A stretch of 64,000 nucleotides of DNA from an uncultured Bacilli bacterium (GTDB lineage Bacteria > Bacillota_I > Bacilli_A > RF39 > UBA660), in assembly GCA_934153945.1 (NCBI GenBank), contig CAKPFM010000001.1, forward strand, positions 124,001 to 188,000. Direction: 5' to 3'. The position numbers and the translations under genes are program-made. Below, one piece after another: positions 17,590 to 25,506 of this stretch (the first letter of the stretch is position 1; each line of letters begins with the position of its first letter). The notes beneath the pieces were generated by a model. The model did not search any database and was not told the origin of the DNA. It was given only the letters and a program-made list of their open reading frames with translations.

Positions 17590-18792
17590 ATGAAAAATAT
17601 CATATTTCATATAGATGTAAATAATGCTTTCTTATCATGGACAGCAATAGATTTGTTAAATCAAGGATATAAGTATGATATTAGAAATTCATACGCTGTA
17701 GTAGGTGGCGATGAAACAAAAAGAAGAGGTATTGTCTTAGCTAAAAGTAATTCAGCAAAAAAATTAGGTATTGTAACTGGAGAAACACTTTATAGTGCTA
17801 GAAAAAAATGTAAAGTTTTAAAAGTGTATTCTCCTAATTATTCATTTTATCAAAAAATGTCCTCATCATTATTTCAATTACTATCAAAATATACTGATGA
17901 CATAGAACCTTTTTCTATAGATGAATGCTTTTTTGATTATACTCATATTAAACATTTATATGGTAATGAAGTTGATTTTGCTTATAAACTAAAAGATGAA
18001 ATTAAAAATACTCTTGGATTCACTGTAAATATAGGAATTGCCAATAATAAATTATGTGCTAAAATGGCATCAGATTTTTTAAAACCAAATAGAGTTCATA
18101 CTTTATATGATGAAGAAATTATAACTAAAATGTATCCACTTCCTATAGAAGATTTGTTTGGAATAGGTAAAAAAACAGCTCCAAAGCTAAGAAAATTAAA
18201 TATAAATACAATAGCTGATTTAGCTAACTATGATGAATTAGAATTGTCAAAATACTTTAAAAATACAGCTAAAAAAATGATAGAACAAGCTAGGGGTATA
18301 GATAATAGTATCGTTCAAAAAGTTAAAGAAGAAAGAGAAAGTATTGGTAATACTACCACATTAGAAAGAGATTATACGGAAAAAGTTGAAATTTACAGTA
18401 TTTTAGAAAAAATAGCTGATAATGTAACAAGACAATTAAGAAAACAAAATAAATATGCTTATGTTGTATCAGTACAATTAAAAGATTGCTATTTTAAAAA
18501 CAAACAACATCAAATGAAACTAAAAAATGCTACCAATTTGACTAATGAAGTATTTAATGTAAGTAAAAAACTACTTGATGAAATGTGGGAAGATAAACCT
18601 ATTAGATTGGTAGGAATTAGACTAGATAATTTAACAAAAGAAAACAATATTCAAATATCATTATTTGATAAAAATGAAGAACATAGGGATGTAAAATTAG
18701 AAAAAACTTTAGATGAACTAAAAGATAAATTTGGTAATGGAATTATAAAAAATGCTTCACTTAAAAATATAAACATAAATAAAAAATACTAA
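17590..18792 (+). CDS. dinB: Y-family DNA polymerase IV (DinB/UmuC-like)
   Basis: This 400-residue translesion polymerase has the N-terminal HIDVNNAFLSW motif with a catalytic Asp, the YSARKKC region, and the palm motif SIDECFFDYTH carrying the catalytic Asp-Glu pair. The helix-hairpin-helix LFGIGKKTAPKLRKLNI lies near residue 197, with a little-finger domain after it. The C-terminus (QISLFDKNEEHRD) resembles the clamp-binding QxSLF motif. The ATG at 17590 follows GGTGAT and fits the promoter; an in-frame TTG at 17545 lies in the -35 box and is rejected. The LexA-like operator suggests damage induction. Confidence 0.92.
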   Translation: MKNIIFHIDVNNAFLSWTAIDLLNQGYKYDIRNSYAVVGGDETKRRGIVLAKSNSAKKLGIVTGETLYSARKKCKVLKVYSPNYSFYQKMSSSLFQLLSKYTDDIEPFSIDECFFDYTHIKHLYGNEVDFAYKLKDEIKNTLGFTVNIGIANNKLCAKMASDFLKPNRVHTLYDEEIITKMYPLPIEDLFGIGKKTAPKLRKLNINTIADLANYDELELSKYFKNTAKKMIEQARGIDNSIVQKVKEERESIGNTTTLERDYTEKVEIYSILEKIADNVTRQLRKQNKYAYVVSVQLKDCYFKNKQHQMKLKNATNLTNEVFNVSKKLLDEMWEDKPIRLVGIRLDNLTKENNIQISLFDKNEEHRDVKLEKTLDELKDKFGNGIIKNASLKNININKKY

Positions 18793-18800
18793 ACACACAC

Positions 18801-18829
18801 TTGTAAAAATGTTCTTTTTTTGATACAAT
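18801..18829 (+). promoter_or_regulatory. Promoter of the ireB-ruvX-mltG operon
   Basis: TTGTAA at 18801-18806 and TACAAT at 18824-18829 with a 17-bp spacer, about 28 bp before the ireB start. Confidence 0.6.
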
Positions 18830-18856
18830 TAATTTGTCATAGAGTAGGTGATATTT

Positions 18857-19090
18857 ATGGAAGAAACTAAAATTTATTCAAAAGAAGAATTTGATACAGG
18901 TATAGTTTTATTAACTATCAAAAAAGTCATGGAAATATTAGATGAAAGAGGTTATAATTCTACTAATCAAATAGTAGGTTATTTAATGAGTGGCGATCCT
19001 GGATACATTACAAGCTATAAAGATGCCAGAAAAATGATAACTGAAGTAGATCGTAGTAAATTATTAGAAGCTTTAATAAAACAAATATGA
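18857..19090 (+). CDS. ireB: IreB-family regulatory phosphoprotein (UPF0297)
   Basis: This 77-residue protein matches the IreB/YrzL family closely in length and sequence (ERGYNSTNQIVGYLMSGDP, then PGYITSYKDARKMI). In enterococci IreB is phosphorylated by the PASTA kinase IreK and affects cephalosporin resistance. The ATG at 18857 follows GTAGGTGAT; a GTG at 18848 is too close to the ribosome site. The stop overlaps the ruvX start by 4 bp. The order with ruvX, DUF1292 and mltG is the conserved Bacilli arrangement. Confidence 0.92.
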   Translation: MEETKIYSKEEFDTGIVLLTIKKVMEILDERGYNSTNQIVGYLMSGDPGYITSYKDARKMITEVDRSKLLEALIKQI

Positions 19091-19509
19091 GATATTTAGG
19101 ACTTGATTTAGGTACTAGAACATTAGGCTTATCGATGAGTGATACAACTTTAACTATAGCTAGTGCTTATAAAACAATAAGATTTGAAGAAAATGATTAT
19201 GATTCATTAATTCCAATTTTAAAGGAAATAATAAAAGAAAATGATGTATCAAAATTAATATTAGGTTATCCTAAAAATATGAATAATACAATAGGTGATA
19301 GAGCTACTACTACTATGGAATTTAAAAAGAAATTAGAAGATAATCTAAATATACCAGTAGTTATGCAAGATGAAAGGCTTTCTACAAAGGAGGCACATTT
19401 TTATATGATAAAAGCAGATATGTCTAGAAAAAAAAGAAAGAAAAAAGTAGATAGTCTCGCAGCTAATATAATACTACAAACATATTTAGATAAAGAGAAA
19501 GGAATTTAA
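19087..19509 (+). CDS. ruvX: RuvX/YqgF-family RNase H-like protein
   Basis: The 140-residue protein is a compact RNase H-fold nuclease of the YqgF family, linked to pre-16S rRNA 5' end maturation (and formerly to Holliday junctions). It shows the N-terminal YLGLDLGTRTLGLSMSD with the first catalytic Asp, LILGYPKNMNNTIG in the centre, and VMQDERLSTKEA with the Asp-Glu pair. The C-terminal DSLAANIILQTYLD supplies the last acid. It overlaps ireB by 4 bp. Confidence 0.95.
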   Translation: MRYLGLDLGTRTLGLSMSDTTLTIASAYKTIRFEENDYDSLIPILKEIIKENDVSKLILGYPKNMNNTIGDRATTTMEFKKKLEDNLNIPVVMQDERLSTKEAHFYMIKADMSRKKRKKKVDSLAANIILQTYLDKEKGI

Positions 19510-19511
19510 TT

Positions 19512-19793
19512 ATGAAAGAAGAAAAATTAACATTTAAAATAACAGGAGAAGATGGAAAAGATATAGAATGTGAAGCATTATTTACATTTGAAGGAAAAGA
19601 AAATGGAAAAAATTATATAGTATATACAGATAATACAACAGATGAAGAAGGAAACACTAAAGTATATGCTTCAATTTATGATCCTGAAAAAGAAGATCAA
19701 AATTTACAACCAATTGAAACTGATGAAGAATGGAATATGATTGAAACAATATTAGATGAATTACAAAAAGCAGCAAAATCTGAAGAAAATTAA
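19512..19793 (+). CDS. DUF1292 protein (YrzB-like)
   Basis: This 93-residue acidic protein has the DUF1292 pattern: EALFTFEGKENGKNYIVYTDN in the first half, then VYASIYDPEKEDQNLQPIET and a terminal EEWNMIETILDELQ helix. The function is not established. It is always found between ruvX and mltG in Bacilli, as here. Its stop overlaps the mltG ATG by one base (TAATG), indicating translational coupling. Confidence 0.9.
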   Translation: MKEEKLTFKITGEDGKDIECEALFTFEGKENGKNYIVYTDNTTDEEGNTKVYASIYDPEKEDQNLQPIETDEEWNMIETILDELQKAAKSEEN

Positions 19794-20857
19794 TGGAAAA
19801 GTTTGCTAATTTAGCTAAAATAATTGTAATTGCATGTGCTAGTATTATAGTAGTTTGCTGTTTAACTTATAATTATAATATTAGTTCAGTAAGTAAAAAT
19901 GATAGTATAAAAAAATTTGAAGTAAAACAAAATAGTACTTATATTTCAATAGCTTCTGAATTAAAAGAAAATAATTTAATTAAATCAGAATTATTTTATA
20001 AAATATATATAAAAATAAATAGACCAACTGGATTACAGGCTGGCACTTACGAATTAAGCGAAGATATGGATGTAAAACAAATAGTTGAACTGTTAAGCAA
20101 AGGTTCAAATTATAATCCTGATGTTATAAAAATTACTTTTTCAGAAGGAAAACAAATTAAACAAATGGTAGAACTTATAGCAGAAAAAACAAATCATACA
20201 GTAGAAGAAGTGTTAGAAAAAGCTAGTGATAAAGAATATATTAAAACATTAATTGATAAATATTGGTTTTTAACTGATGATATATTAAATAACAATATTT
20301 ATTATCCACTAGAAGGGTATTTATTTCCAGATACTTATGAATTTATGAATAAAAATGTAAGTATAGAAACAATATTTGAAACAATGCTAGATCAAATGGA
20401 TAAAAAATTGACACCTATTAAAAGTGAGATAGAACAAAACAAATATTCAATACATCAAATAATTACTTTAGCTTCTATGGTTCAATCAGAAGGAAACAAT
20501 ATAGAAGATTTTAAAAAAATGTCTAGTATATTTTTAACAAGATTAAAGAAAAATATGAAGTTACAAAGTTGTGCATCAGCATACTATGGTGATAAAAAAA
20601 TAATGGGTAGAGATGAATTTGGAACATCATATTTAAAGAAAAATTCATATAATACTTATGTTGTTAATGGTATACCAGTAGGACCTATTTCAAATCCTGG
20701 AATAGATGCAATTGAATCAGTATTAAATCCTTCAGATACAGAATATTTATATTTTGCTTCTGATAAAAATATGGTTATATACTATTCAAAGACTTTGAGT
20801 GAACATGAAAGTACTATAGCAAAATTAAAGAAAGCTGGAAATTGGTATGGATCATAA
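19793..20857 (+). CDS. mltG: Endolytic transglycosylase MltG
   Basis: This 354-residue single-pass protein cleaves nascent peptidoglycan strands in the membrane. A membrane anchor lies at about residues 8-28. A LysM-like region follows (KFEVKQNSTYISIASELK). The YceG catalytic domain contains LEGYLFPDTYEF near residue 170, the catalytic Glu in ASMVQSEGNN near residue 228, and the C-terminal NTYVVNGIPVGPISNPG block. Length and order are normal. It overlaps the methyltransferase gene by 11 bp. Confidence 0.95.
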   Translation: MEKFANLAKIIVIACASIIVVCCLTYNYNISSVSKNDSIKKFEVKQNSTYISIASELKENNLIKSELFYKIYIKINRPTGLQAGTYELSEDMDVKQIVELLSKGSNYNPDVIKITFSEGKQIKQMVELIAEKTNHTVEEVLEKASDKEYIKTLIDKYWFLTDDILNNNIYYPLEGYLFPDTYEFMNKNVSIETIFETMLDQMDKKLTPIKSEIEQNKYSIHQIITLASMVQSEGNNIEDFKKMSSIFLTRLKKNMKLQSCASAYYGDKKIMGRDEFGTSYLKKNSYNTYVVNGIPVGPISNPGIDAIESVLNPSDTEYLYFASDKNMVIYYSKTLSEHESTIAKLKKAGNWYGS

Positions 20858-21431
20858 TATCAAATTAATGGAAGATTATGCTAAACAATACAATATACCA
20901 ATAATGTTACCTGATGGAATAGAGTTTTTATTAGAATATATTAAAAAAAATAATATTAAAAATATTTTGGAAATAGGCACAGCTATAGGTTATTCAGCAA
21001 TTCGTATGTGTCTAATAAATTATGATGTAAAGGTAACAACTATAGAAAGAGATGAAAATAGATATAAAGAAGCCGTTAAAAATATCAAAAATTTTAAATT
21101 AGAAGATCGAATTAATTTAATATATAAAGATGCATTTGATGTTTATTTAGATGACAAATATGATTTAATATTTATAGATGCTGCTAAAAGTCAATATATT
21201 AAATTTTTTGAAAAATTCAAATTAAATCTAAATAAAAATGGAGTTATTGTATCTGATAACTTAAATTTTCATGGATTAACTCATACCGATAAAGAAATAA
21301 AAAGTAGAAATGTAAGAGGCATAGTTAGAAAATTGAATAATTATATAGATTTTTTGAATAATAATAATGAATTTACAACAGAATTTTATGATATTGGTGA
21401 TGGAATATCTATTTCAAAGTTCATATATTAG
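20847..21431 (+). CDS. SAM-dependent O-methyltransferase (YrrM-like)
   Basis: This 194-residue class I methyltransferase has the SAM motif ILEIGTAIGYSAIRM near residue 38, the acidic VTTIERDE after the second strand, and YDLIFIDAAKSQY with metal-ligand aspartates near residue 108. GVIVSDNLNFHG follows. The pattern is that of the COMT-like family to which YrrM (TrmR) belongs; TrmR methylates 5-hydroxyuridine in tRNA. That substrate is inferred from family and gene order. It starts inside the mltG 3' end and has only a weak ribosome site, consistent with coupling. Confidence 0.85.
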   Translation: MDHNIKLMEDYAKQYNIPIMLPDGIEFLLEYIKKNNIKNILEIGTAIGYSAIRMCLINYDVKVTTIERDENRYKEAVKNIKNFKLEDRINLIYKDAFDVYLDDKYDLIFIDAAKSQYIKFFEKFKLNLNKNGVIVSDNLNFHGLTHTDKEIKSRNVRGIVRKLNNYIDFLNNNNEFTTEFYDIGDGISISKFIY

Positions 21432-21441
21432 GAGGGTTTAT

Positions 21442-21642
21442 ATGGATGTACAACAACATTTAGATTTAAATCAATATATAAGAATTTTAAAATTTAATAG
21501 GGTAGCACCAGAAAGAATAGATTATTTAAGAAAAGAATATATTAATTATGTAGAAAATAATGTAATAGATATATCTGAAGAATTAAAAATATTTTTAAAA
21601 TTCTTAGATGAAAAACAAGAAAGACATAGTAAGAGTAAATAA
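21442..21642 (+). CDS. Small hypothetical protein at end of mltG operon
   Basis: This 66-residue charged, helical protein is not recognised (MDVQQHLDLNQYIRILKFNR, then a mostly helical remainder ending KQERHSKSK). The ATG at 21442 follows AGGAGG, 10 bp after yrrM, so it is the last gene of that operon. In B. subtilis, U32 peptidase genes occupy this place; they are absent here. Confidence 0.7.
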   Translation: MDVQQHLDLNQYIRILKFNRVAPERIDYLRKEYINYVENNVIDISEELKIFLKFLDEKQERHSKSK

Positions 21643-21666
21643 AGAATAGTAAATATTCTTTTTTTG
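21642..21666 (+). terminator. Terminator of the ireB-mltG operon
   Basis: AAGAATA / TATTCTT with a 4-nt loop and a T7 tail. The sequence is nearly identical to the sufS terminator at 27434-27456. Confidence 0.8.
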
Positions 21667-21714
21667 TTCACAAAACACGCCTAATCGCATATTTTAAAGT
21701 GAGGGGTGATTGTA

Positions 21715-22260
21715 GTGGCATTTAAAGAAATAGTAACTAAAGCTGTAGTTGGAAAAGGTAAAAAGCATTTTAAAGATAATTATTCAATAACAACTGAAAA
21801 TGTTCCTACTACTGTTTTAGGATGTTGGGTAATCAATCATAAATTTAAAGGTTATAAATCAGGAGATAAAATCGGAGTAGACGGAAGTTATGATGTAAAT
21901 ATTTGGTATTCTTATGATAATGATTCTAAAACAACAGTAGTTAATAAAAAAATAGATTATAATGATCTATTTAATGTTAAAGTAAAAGAGAATGCTGATT
22001 TATCTAATGATACAGACATTATAGTTAGAACTTTAAAACAACCTAATTGTGTTGGTGTCAATATAGATGAAAATGGAAATATTAAATTTGATATTGAAAA
22101 GGAATTAGGTGTTGAAATTGTTGGAGAAACTAAAATGAAAATAGCTATTGAAGAAGATGAAGAACCTTGGGAAGATGTTGATGATGAAATTGATGATAAA
22201 GTAATGGAAGAAATAGATGAAAATGTTAATGTTGATTATATAGAAGAAAATAAGGAATAG
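21715..22260 (+). CDS. cotE: Outer spore coat morphogenetic protein CotE
   Basis: This 181-residue protein matches CotE in length and order: MAFKEIVTKAVVGKGKKH at the start, VLGCWVINHKFKGYKSGDK, then the YDVNIWYSYDNDSKT core and LKQPNCVGVNIDENG. It ends with the acidic tail typical of the family (about residues 140-181). In Bacillus, CotE directs outer coat assembly onto the forespore. The GTG start at 21715 is chosen because AGGGGTGAT lies 4 bp upstream and the protein then begins as CotE does. The gene stands alone and ends at a strong terminator. Confidence 0.93.
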   Translation: MAFKEIVTKAVVGKGKKHFKDNYSITTENVPTTVLGCWVINHKFKGYKSGDKIGVDGSYDVNIWYSYDNDSKTTVVNKKIDYNDLFNVKVKENADLSNDTDIIVRTLKQPNCVGVNIDENGNIKFDIEKELGVEIVGETKMKIAIEEDEEPWEDVDDEIDDKVMEEIDENVNVDYIEENKE

Positions 22261-22275
22261 ATCCTTATTTTTTTT
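22249..22275 (+). terminator. Terminator of cotE
   Basis: AATAAGGA / TCCTTATT with a 5-nt loop and a long T run, overlapping the stop codon. Confidence 0.85.
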
Positions 22276-22369
22276 GAAATATATTTGGTAATACATACAA
22301 ATCGTCAAAGTTAAGTATTTGCCTTTTTATTTTATGCAAGATTTCTTGCTTACATATTAATAATAACAT

Positions 22370-22396
22370 AAAAAAGAACTTTTGATAAGTTCTTTC
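22370..22396 (-). terminator. Terminator of tRNA-Lys
   Basis: On the minus strand, AGAACTT / AAGTTCT closes a small loop and is followed by a T run (the A-rich + strand before 22376). It lies about 40 nt after the tRNA 3' end. Confidence 0.7.
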
Positions 22397-22436
22397 AATT
22401 TATATAAAGTTCGAATATTTCGAACAAATTTGTTTA

Positions 22437-22513
22437 TGGTGTCCCCTCAGGGATTCGAACCCTGGACCCCGAGATTAAGAGTCACGTGCTCTAGCCAACT
22501 GAGCTAAGGAGAC
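22437..22513 (-). tRNA. tRNA-Lys (anticodon CUU), CCA encoded
   Basis: The minus strand folds as a full 77-nt tRNA. It has a 7-bp acceptor stem (GTCTCCT with AGGGGAC, one G-U), a D-arm with AGCTCAGTTGGCTAGAGC, and a T-arm with GGTTCGAATCC. The anticodon loop CTCTTAA gives anticodon CTT (Lys). The anticodon stem CGTGA / TCTCG has one U-U mismatch. The 3' CCA is encoded. It is the only tRNA I can find in the window. Confidence 0.96.
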
Positions 22514-22525
22514 ATTACATATATG

Positions 22526-22553
22526 ATTATACCATAAATTTAAAAAAATGCAA
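22526..22553 (-). promoter_or_regulatory. Promoter of tRNA-Lys
   Basis: On the minus strand, TTGCAT and TATAAT are separated by 16 bp, with the -10 ending 12 bp before the tRNA 5' end. Confidence 0.7.
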
Positions 22554-22555
22554 TA

Positions 22556-22578
22556 AAAAAACTGTAAATACAGTTTTT
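22556..22578 (-). terminator. Terminator of lipoprotein gene
   Basis: AAAAACTGT / ACAGTTTTT with a 4-nt loop directly follows the stop of the minus-strand lipoprotein gene. Confidence 0.75.
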
Positions 22579-23041
22579 ATTCGCAAGTAGCTCCTAATGA
22601 TTTATAAGCTGCTTTAATGCCTTCTAAAGTTAATTCGTTTTTATTATTAACATAATTTTTCATAACACTATTATCTTCTACATATTTTTCCATATCCATA
22701 CTTTTATAATCTATAGTAGTTTTAGAAACTAATCCATCATCATTTTTAACTATTTTATTAGTATAACCACCATATGTTTTATTAGCTTGTTCATAATTTG
22801 TAGTTAAAAAATTTTCAAAATAATCTAATATTGATTCTGAAGTAGAAGTGATAGTTTCAATTGATTCTACTTTATTAACAGTACCTTTTTGAGAATATAT
22901 AGTATATTCTGATTTTAAAGTATAACCAGCCTGTAAATTATTTTGTGATGAAACACACTTAGTAACTAATACTTCTTTATTATTACCACAACCGCTTAAT
23001 AAAAATATAGATAACATAGATAATATAATACCTTTTTTCAT
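22577..23041 (-). CDS. YehR-like lipoprotein (DUF1307-type)
   Basis: This 154-residue protein has a lipoprotein signal peptide with lipobox LLSGCGNN, placing the lipidated Cys at residue 18, so it is anchored on the outer face of the membrane. The mature part resembles DUF1307 lipoproteins such as YehR, notably the IDYKSMDMEKYV segment and the C-terminal ELTLEGIKAAYKSLGATCE. The function is unknown. Three cysteines are in the mature region, including one near the C-terminus, so a disulfide is possible. It lies 39 bp downstream of yigZ on the same strand. Confidence 0.82.
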   Translation of the reverse strand: MKKGIILSMLSIFLLSGCGNNKEVLVTKCVSSQNNLQAGYTLKSEYTIYSQKGTVNKVESIETITSTSESILDYFENFLTTNYEQANKTYGGYTNKIVKNDDGLVSKTTIDYKSMDMEKYVEDNSVMKNYVNNKNELTLEGIKAAYKSLGATCE

Positions 23042-23080
23042 AAATTCATCCTTTCTATAACTATTTTAACATATATTCAC

Positions 23081-23662
23081 CTAAACATAAATATCTTCTA
23101 TGATTTTCATGCTTATAATATAACTTTTAAGTTTATCACTGATTAAATCAAAATCATTTTTTTGAATGCAAAAAGTATAAGTAACATTATCATCATAAGT
23201 TTTATTAACTTCAACATCTTTCAAAAGAAAATCAACTTGTTTAATATCAGAATGATCAAAACTAATTTCGACTAAATATCCTGTACTGGTTTTGATAATT
23301 TCAGTAAGCTTTAAACATTCAGTAACACTTTTAGTATAAGCTCTAACTAATCCCCCAGCACCTAATTTAACGCCACCAAAATATCTGATAACTATAGCTA
23401 CTACATGATTTAATTTATTTTTTTCAAGAACATTTAATAGTGGAGCACCAGCTGTTTTAGAAGGTTCTCCATCATCAGAACATTTTATATTGCTACCTAT
23501 AACATAAGCATAACAGTAATGAGTAGCTTCTTTATGTTCACGTTTTAATTTACTAATTAAACTATCAACTTCTGCTTTACTATGAACTTTAAATAAATAA
23601 GTAATAAATCTAGATTTATTAACTATAATTTCATTTTCAACATTTTTTTTAATTGTATACAT
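23081..23662 (-). CDS. YigZ/IMPACT-family protein
   Basis: This 193-residue protein has the UPF0029 N-terminal domain. Its hallmark is ATHYCYAYVIG followed by CSDDGEPSKTAGAPLL and VVAIVIRYFGGVKLGAGGLVRAY (given here in pieces, about residues 47-110), then a ferredoxin-like C-terminal domain. Eukaryotic IMPACT regulates GCN2; the bacterial role is unclear and may involve translation. GGTGAT lies before the ATG. It is followed by the lipoprotein gene. Confidence 0.94.
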   Translation of the reverse strand: MYTIKKNVENEIIVNKSRFITYLFKVHSKAEVDSLISKLKREHKEATHYCYAYVIGSNIKCSDDGEPSKTAGAPLLNVLEKNKLNHVVAIVIRYFGGVKLGAGGLVRAYTKSVTECLKLTEIIKTSTGYLVEISFDHSDIKQVDFLLKDVEVNKTYDDNVTYTFCIQKNDFDLISDKLKSYIISMKIIEDIYV

Positions 23663-23735
23663 AACATCACCAATAATATTATAACTTATTCTTTATTTTA
23701 AATCAAATATATTGTATAATAAAATAGGTGATGAT

Positions 23736-24266
23736 ATGAAAATAAATAAAAGAACATATATCAACAAGGAACAAACAGATAAATTAATTAAATATTTTGA
23801 TGAGACAGCAAACTCTAAAAAGGAAGAAAGACAAGTAATATATACTTATCATTCTGAAGCAGATTTTAGACTTATTAAAACAAATGAATATGTAACACTT
23901 GATTTAAAAAACAACAATGATGAAGATGTAGTTTTTATTCATAAAAAATATGAAAAAAGTATGATTAATATACTAACACATATTGGAAGTTATGTGGCAG
24001 TAAAAAGATTCCGTACTAGACATATGTATAACTATAAAAATTTATATATTACAATAGATGAAAATTTAAAATATGGTAATGTATTTAGAATTTGTTATAA
24101 TGATAATCAAGATTCAGAACAAATTAAAGAGATATATGAAAAATTTAACATAATAGAAAGCAGTATGGATAAATTTGAAGAACTATATAGTAAATATAGA
24201 AATAGTTGGGCTGATTTAACAAAAGAAATAGATGAAGAAGAATTTTTAAATGGTAAACAATATTAA
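23736..24266 (+). CDS. CYTH-like domain protein with degenerate N-terminal motif
   Basis: This 176-residue protein resembles CYTH proteins (triphosphate-binding tunnel fold) in its middle: RQVIYTYHSEADFRLIKTN, then GSYVAVKRFRTRHMYNY and LYITIDENLKYGNVFRI. The usual ExExK start is absent (it begins MKINKRTYINKEQ), so the metal-triphosphate site is probably incomplete. CYTH members hydrolyse or bind inorganic triphosphates. The ATG at 23736 follows AGGTGATGAT; an upstream in-frame start overlaps a TATAAT and is rejected. It is divergent from yigZ. Confidence 0.6.
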   Translation: MKINKRTYINKEQTDKLIKYFDETANSKKEERQVIYTYHSEADFRLIKTNEYVTLDLKNNNDEDVVFIHKKYEKSMINILTHIGSYVAVKRFRTRHMYNYKNLYITIDENLKYGNVFRICYNDNQDSEQIKEIYEKFNIIESSMDKFEELYSKYRNSWADLTKEIDEEEFLNGKQY

Positions 24267-24289
24267 AACGTACTTATTAGTACGTTTTA
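24265..24289. terminator. Bidirectional terminator
   Basis: A perfect 10-bp stem AAAACGTACT / AGTACGTTTT with a TATT loop lies between the convergent CYTH-like and HIT genes. Confidence 0.9.
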
Positions 24290-24651
24290 ATTATATTATA
24301 AATATCTTCTACATTTCTAATAACTAAATTATCTTCATTTAAATAAGCTGGCTTTATATGAAGGTGAAAATGTTTAACTTCTTCTACAATGCCGTTATTT
24401 TGAATTAAAGTAAATCCATCACAATTTAATTTTTCTTTCAAAATATTCATTAAATTACGAGCTACATCAAATATATGAAGTAAAGTATCATTAGGTATAT
24501 CAAAAACATCAGTATAATGAATTTTAGGGACAACTAACGTATGTCCATTAGAACTTGGATTAATGTCCAAAAAAGCTATGACTAAATCATCTTCATATAA
24601 CTTAAATAATGGAATGTCTCCATTTACAATTTTATCAAAAATACAATCCAT
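24277..24651 (-). CDS. HIT-family nucleotide hydrolase
   Basis: This 124-residue HIT protein has CIFDKIVNGDIPLFKLYED at the N-terminus, DINPSSNGHTLVVPKIH in the middle, and the catalytic triad motif HFHLHIKP near residue 100 (HxHxH). HIT hydrolases cleave nucleoside phosphoramidates or dinucleoside polyphosphates. The ATG complement of 24649-24651 follows GGTGAT; a longer frame up to 24747 would add a hydrophobic leader that no HIT protein has. It is divergent from sufC. Confidence 0.92.
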   Translation of the reverse strand: MDCIFDKIVNGDIPLFKLYEDDLVIAFLDINPSSNGHTLVVPKIHYTDVFDIPNDTLLHIFDVARNLMNILKEKLNCDGFTLIQNNGIVEEVKHFHLHIKPAYLNEDNLVIRNVEDIYNIIKTY

Positions 24652-24741
24652 AATATCACCACTATAATTATATAAAAAAATAATCAAAAAATAAAGTAAT
24701 ATATATAATAATGTGATAAAATATATAAGGGAGATGATACC

Positions 24742-25503
24742 GTGCATATTTTAAAAATAGAAGAATTAACCGTTTCAGTAGAAGAAAAAGTTATTTTAAA
24801 TAAATTAAACTTAACAATGAAAAGTGGAGAAATACACGCTATAATGGGACCAAATGGTACTGGTAAATCAACACTAACAAGAGTAATAATGGGAGATAAT
24901 AAATACAAAATAGAAAGTGGTAAAATATACTTTGATGACAAAGACATTACTAATTTAACAACCGATGAAAGAGCTAAATTAGGTATATTTTTAGCTTTCC
25001 AATTACCAAATCCTATAGAAGGTGTAACAAATGCTGATTTTTTAAGAACTGCTATTCATGAAAAAGAACAAAATAACTTTAAAATATTTAATTTTATAAA
25101 AGAATTAGATAAAACTTGTGAAAAATTAAAAATAGATAAATCAATGATTCATAGAGGAGTAAATTTAGGATTTTCTGGAGGAGAAAGAAAGAAAAATGAA
25201 ATACTTCAAATGTGGTTATTAAAACCAAATACAATATTCTTAGATGAAATAGATTCAGGACTTGATGTAGATAGTTTAAAAATAATAGGAGAAAGTGTAA
25301 TGGAATATAAGAATTTATATAATCCATCAATTCTACTTGTAACCCACTATGAAAGACTTTTAGACTACATTAAACCAGAATTTGTACATATTATGATTAA
25401 TGGACATATTATTAAAACCGGGAATTTTAGTTTAGTAAAAGAAATAGAAGAAAAAGGATACGATTTTTTTAAAAATGAGTACTCCGCCAATACTTCTAAA
25501 TAA
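24742..25503 (+). CDS. sufC: Fe-S assembly ATPase SufC
   Basis: This 253-residue ABC-type ATPase powers the SUF iron-sulfur scaffold. Walker A is GPNGTGKST near residue 36, the SufC-specific segment is AFQLPNPIEGVT near residue 92, the signature motif is FSGGERKKNEI, and Walker B runs FLDEIDSGLD. The family hallmark, a GERKKNE loop in place of GQQQR, is clear. The GTG start follows GGGAGATGAT. It is the first gene of sufC-sufD-sufS. Confidence 0.97.
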   Translation: MHILKIEELTVSVEEKVILNKLNLTMKSGEIHAIMGPNGTGKSTLTRVIMGDNKYKIESGKIYFDDKDITNLTTDERAKLGIFLAFQLPNPIEGVTNADFLRTAIHEKEQNNFKIFNFIKELDKTCEKLKIDKSMIHRGVNLGFSGGERKKNEILQMWLLKPNTIFLDEIDSGLDVDSLKIIGESVMEYKNLYNPSILLVTHYERLLDYIKPEFVHIMINGHIIKTGNFSLVKEIEEKGYDFFKNEYSANTSK

Positions 25504-25506
25504 TTT

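Noticed and set aside
22409..22425. SOS box (GTTCGAA...TTCGAAC)
   Set aside because: The half-sites are in the wrong orientation and spacing for LexA, and it lies downstream of the tRNA.
24652..24747. Hydrophobic N-terminal extension of the HIT protein
   Set aside because: HIT proteins are soluble, and a clear ribosome site precedes the ATG at 24651.
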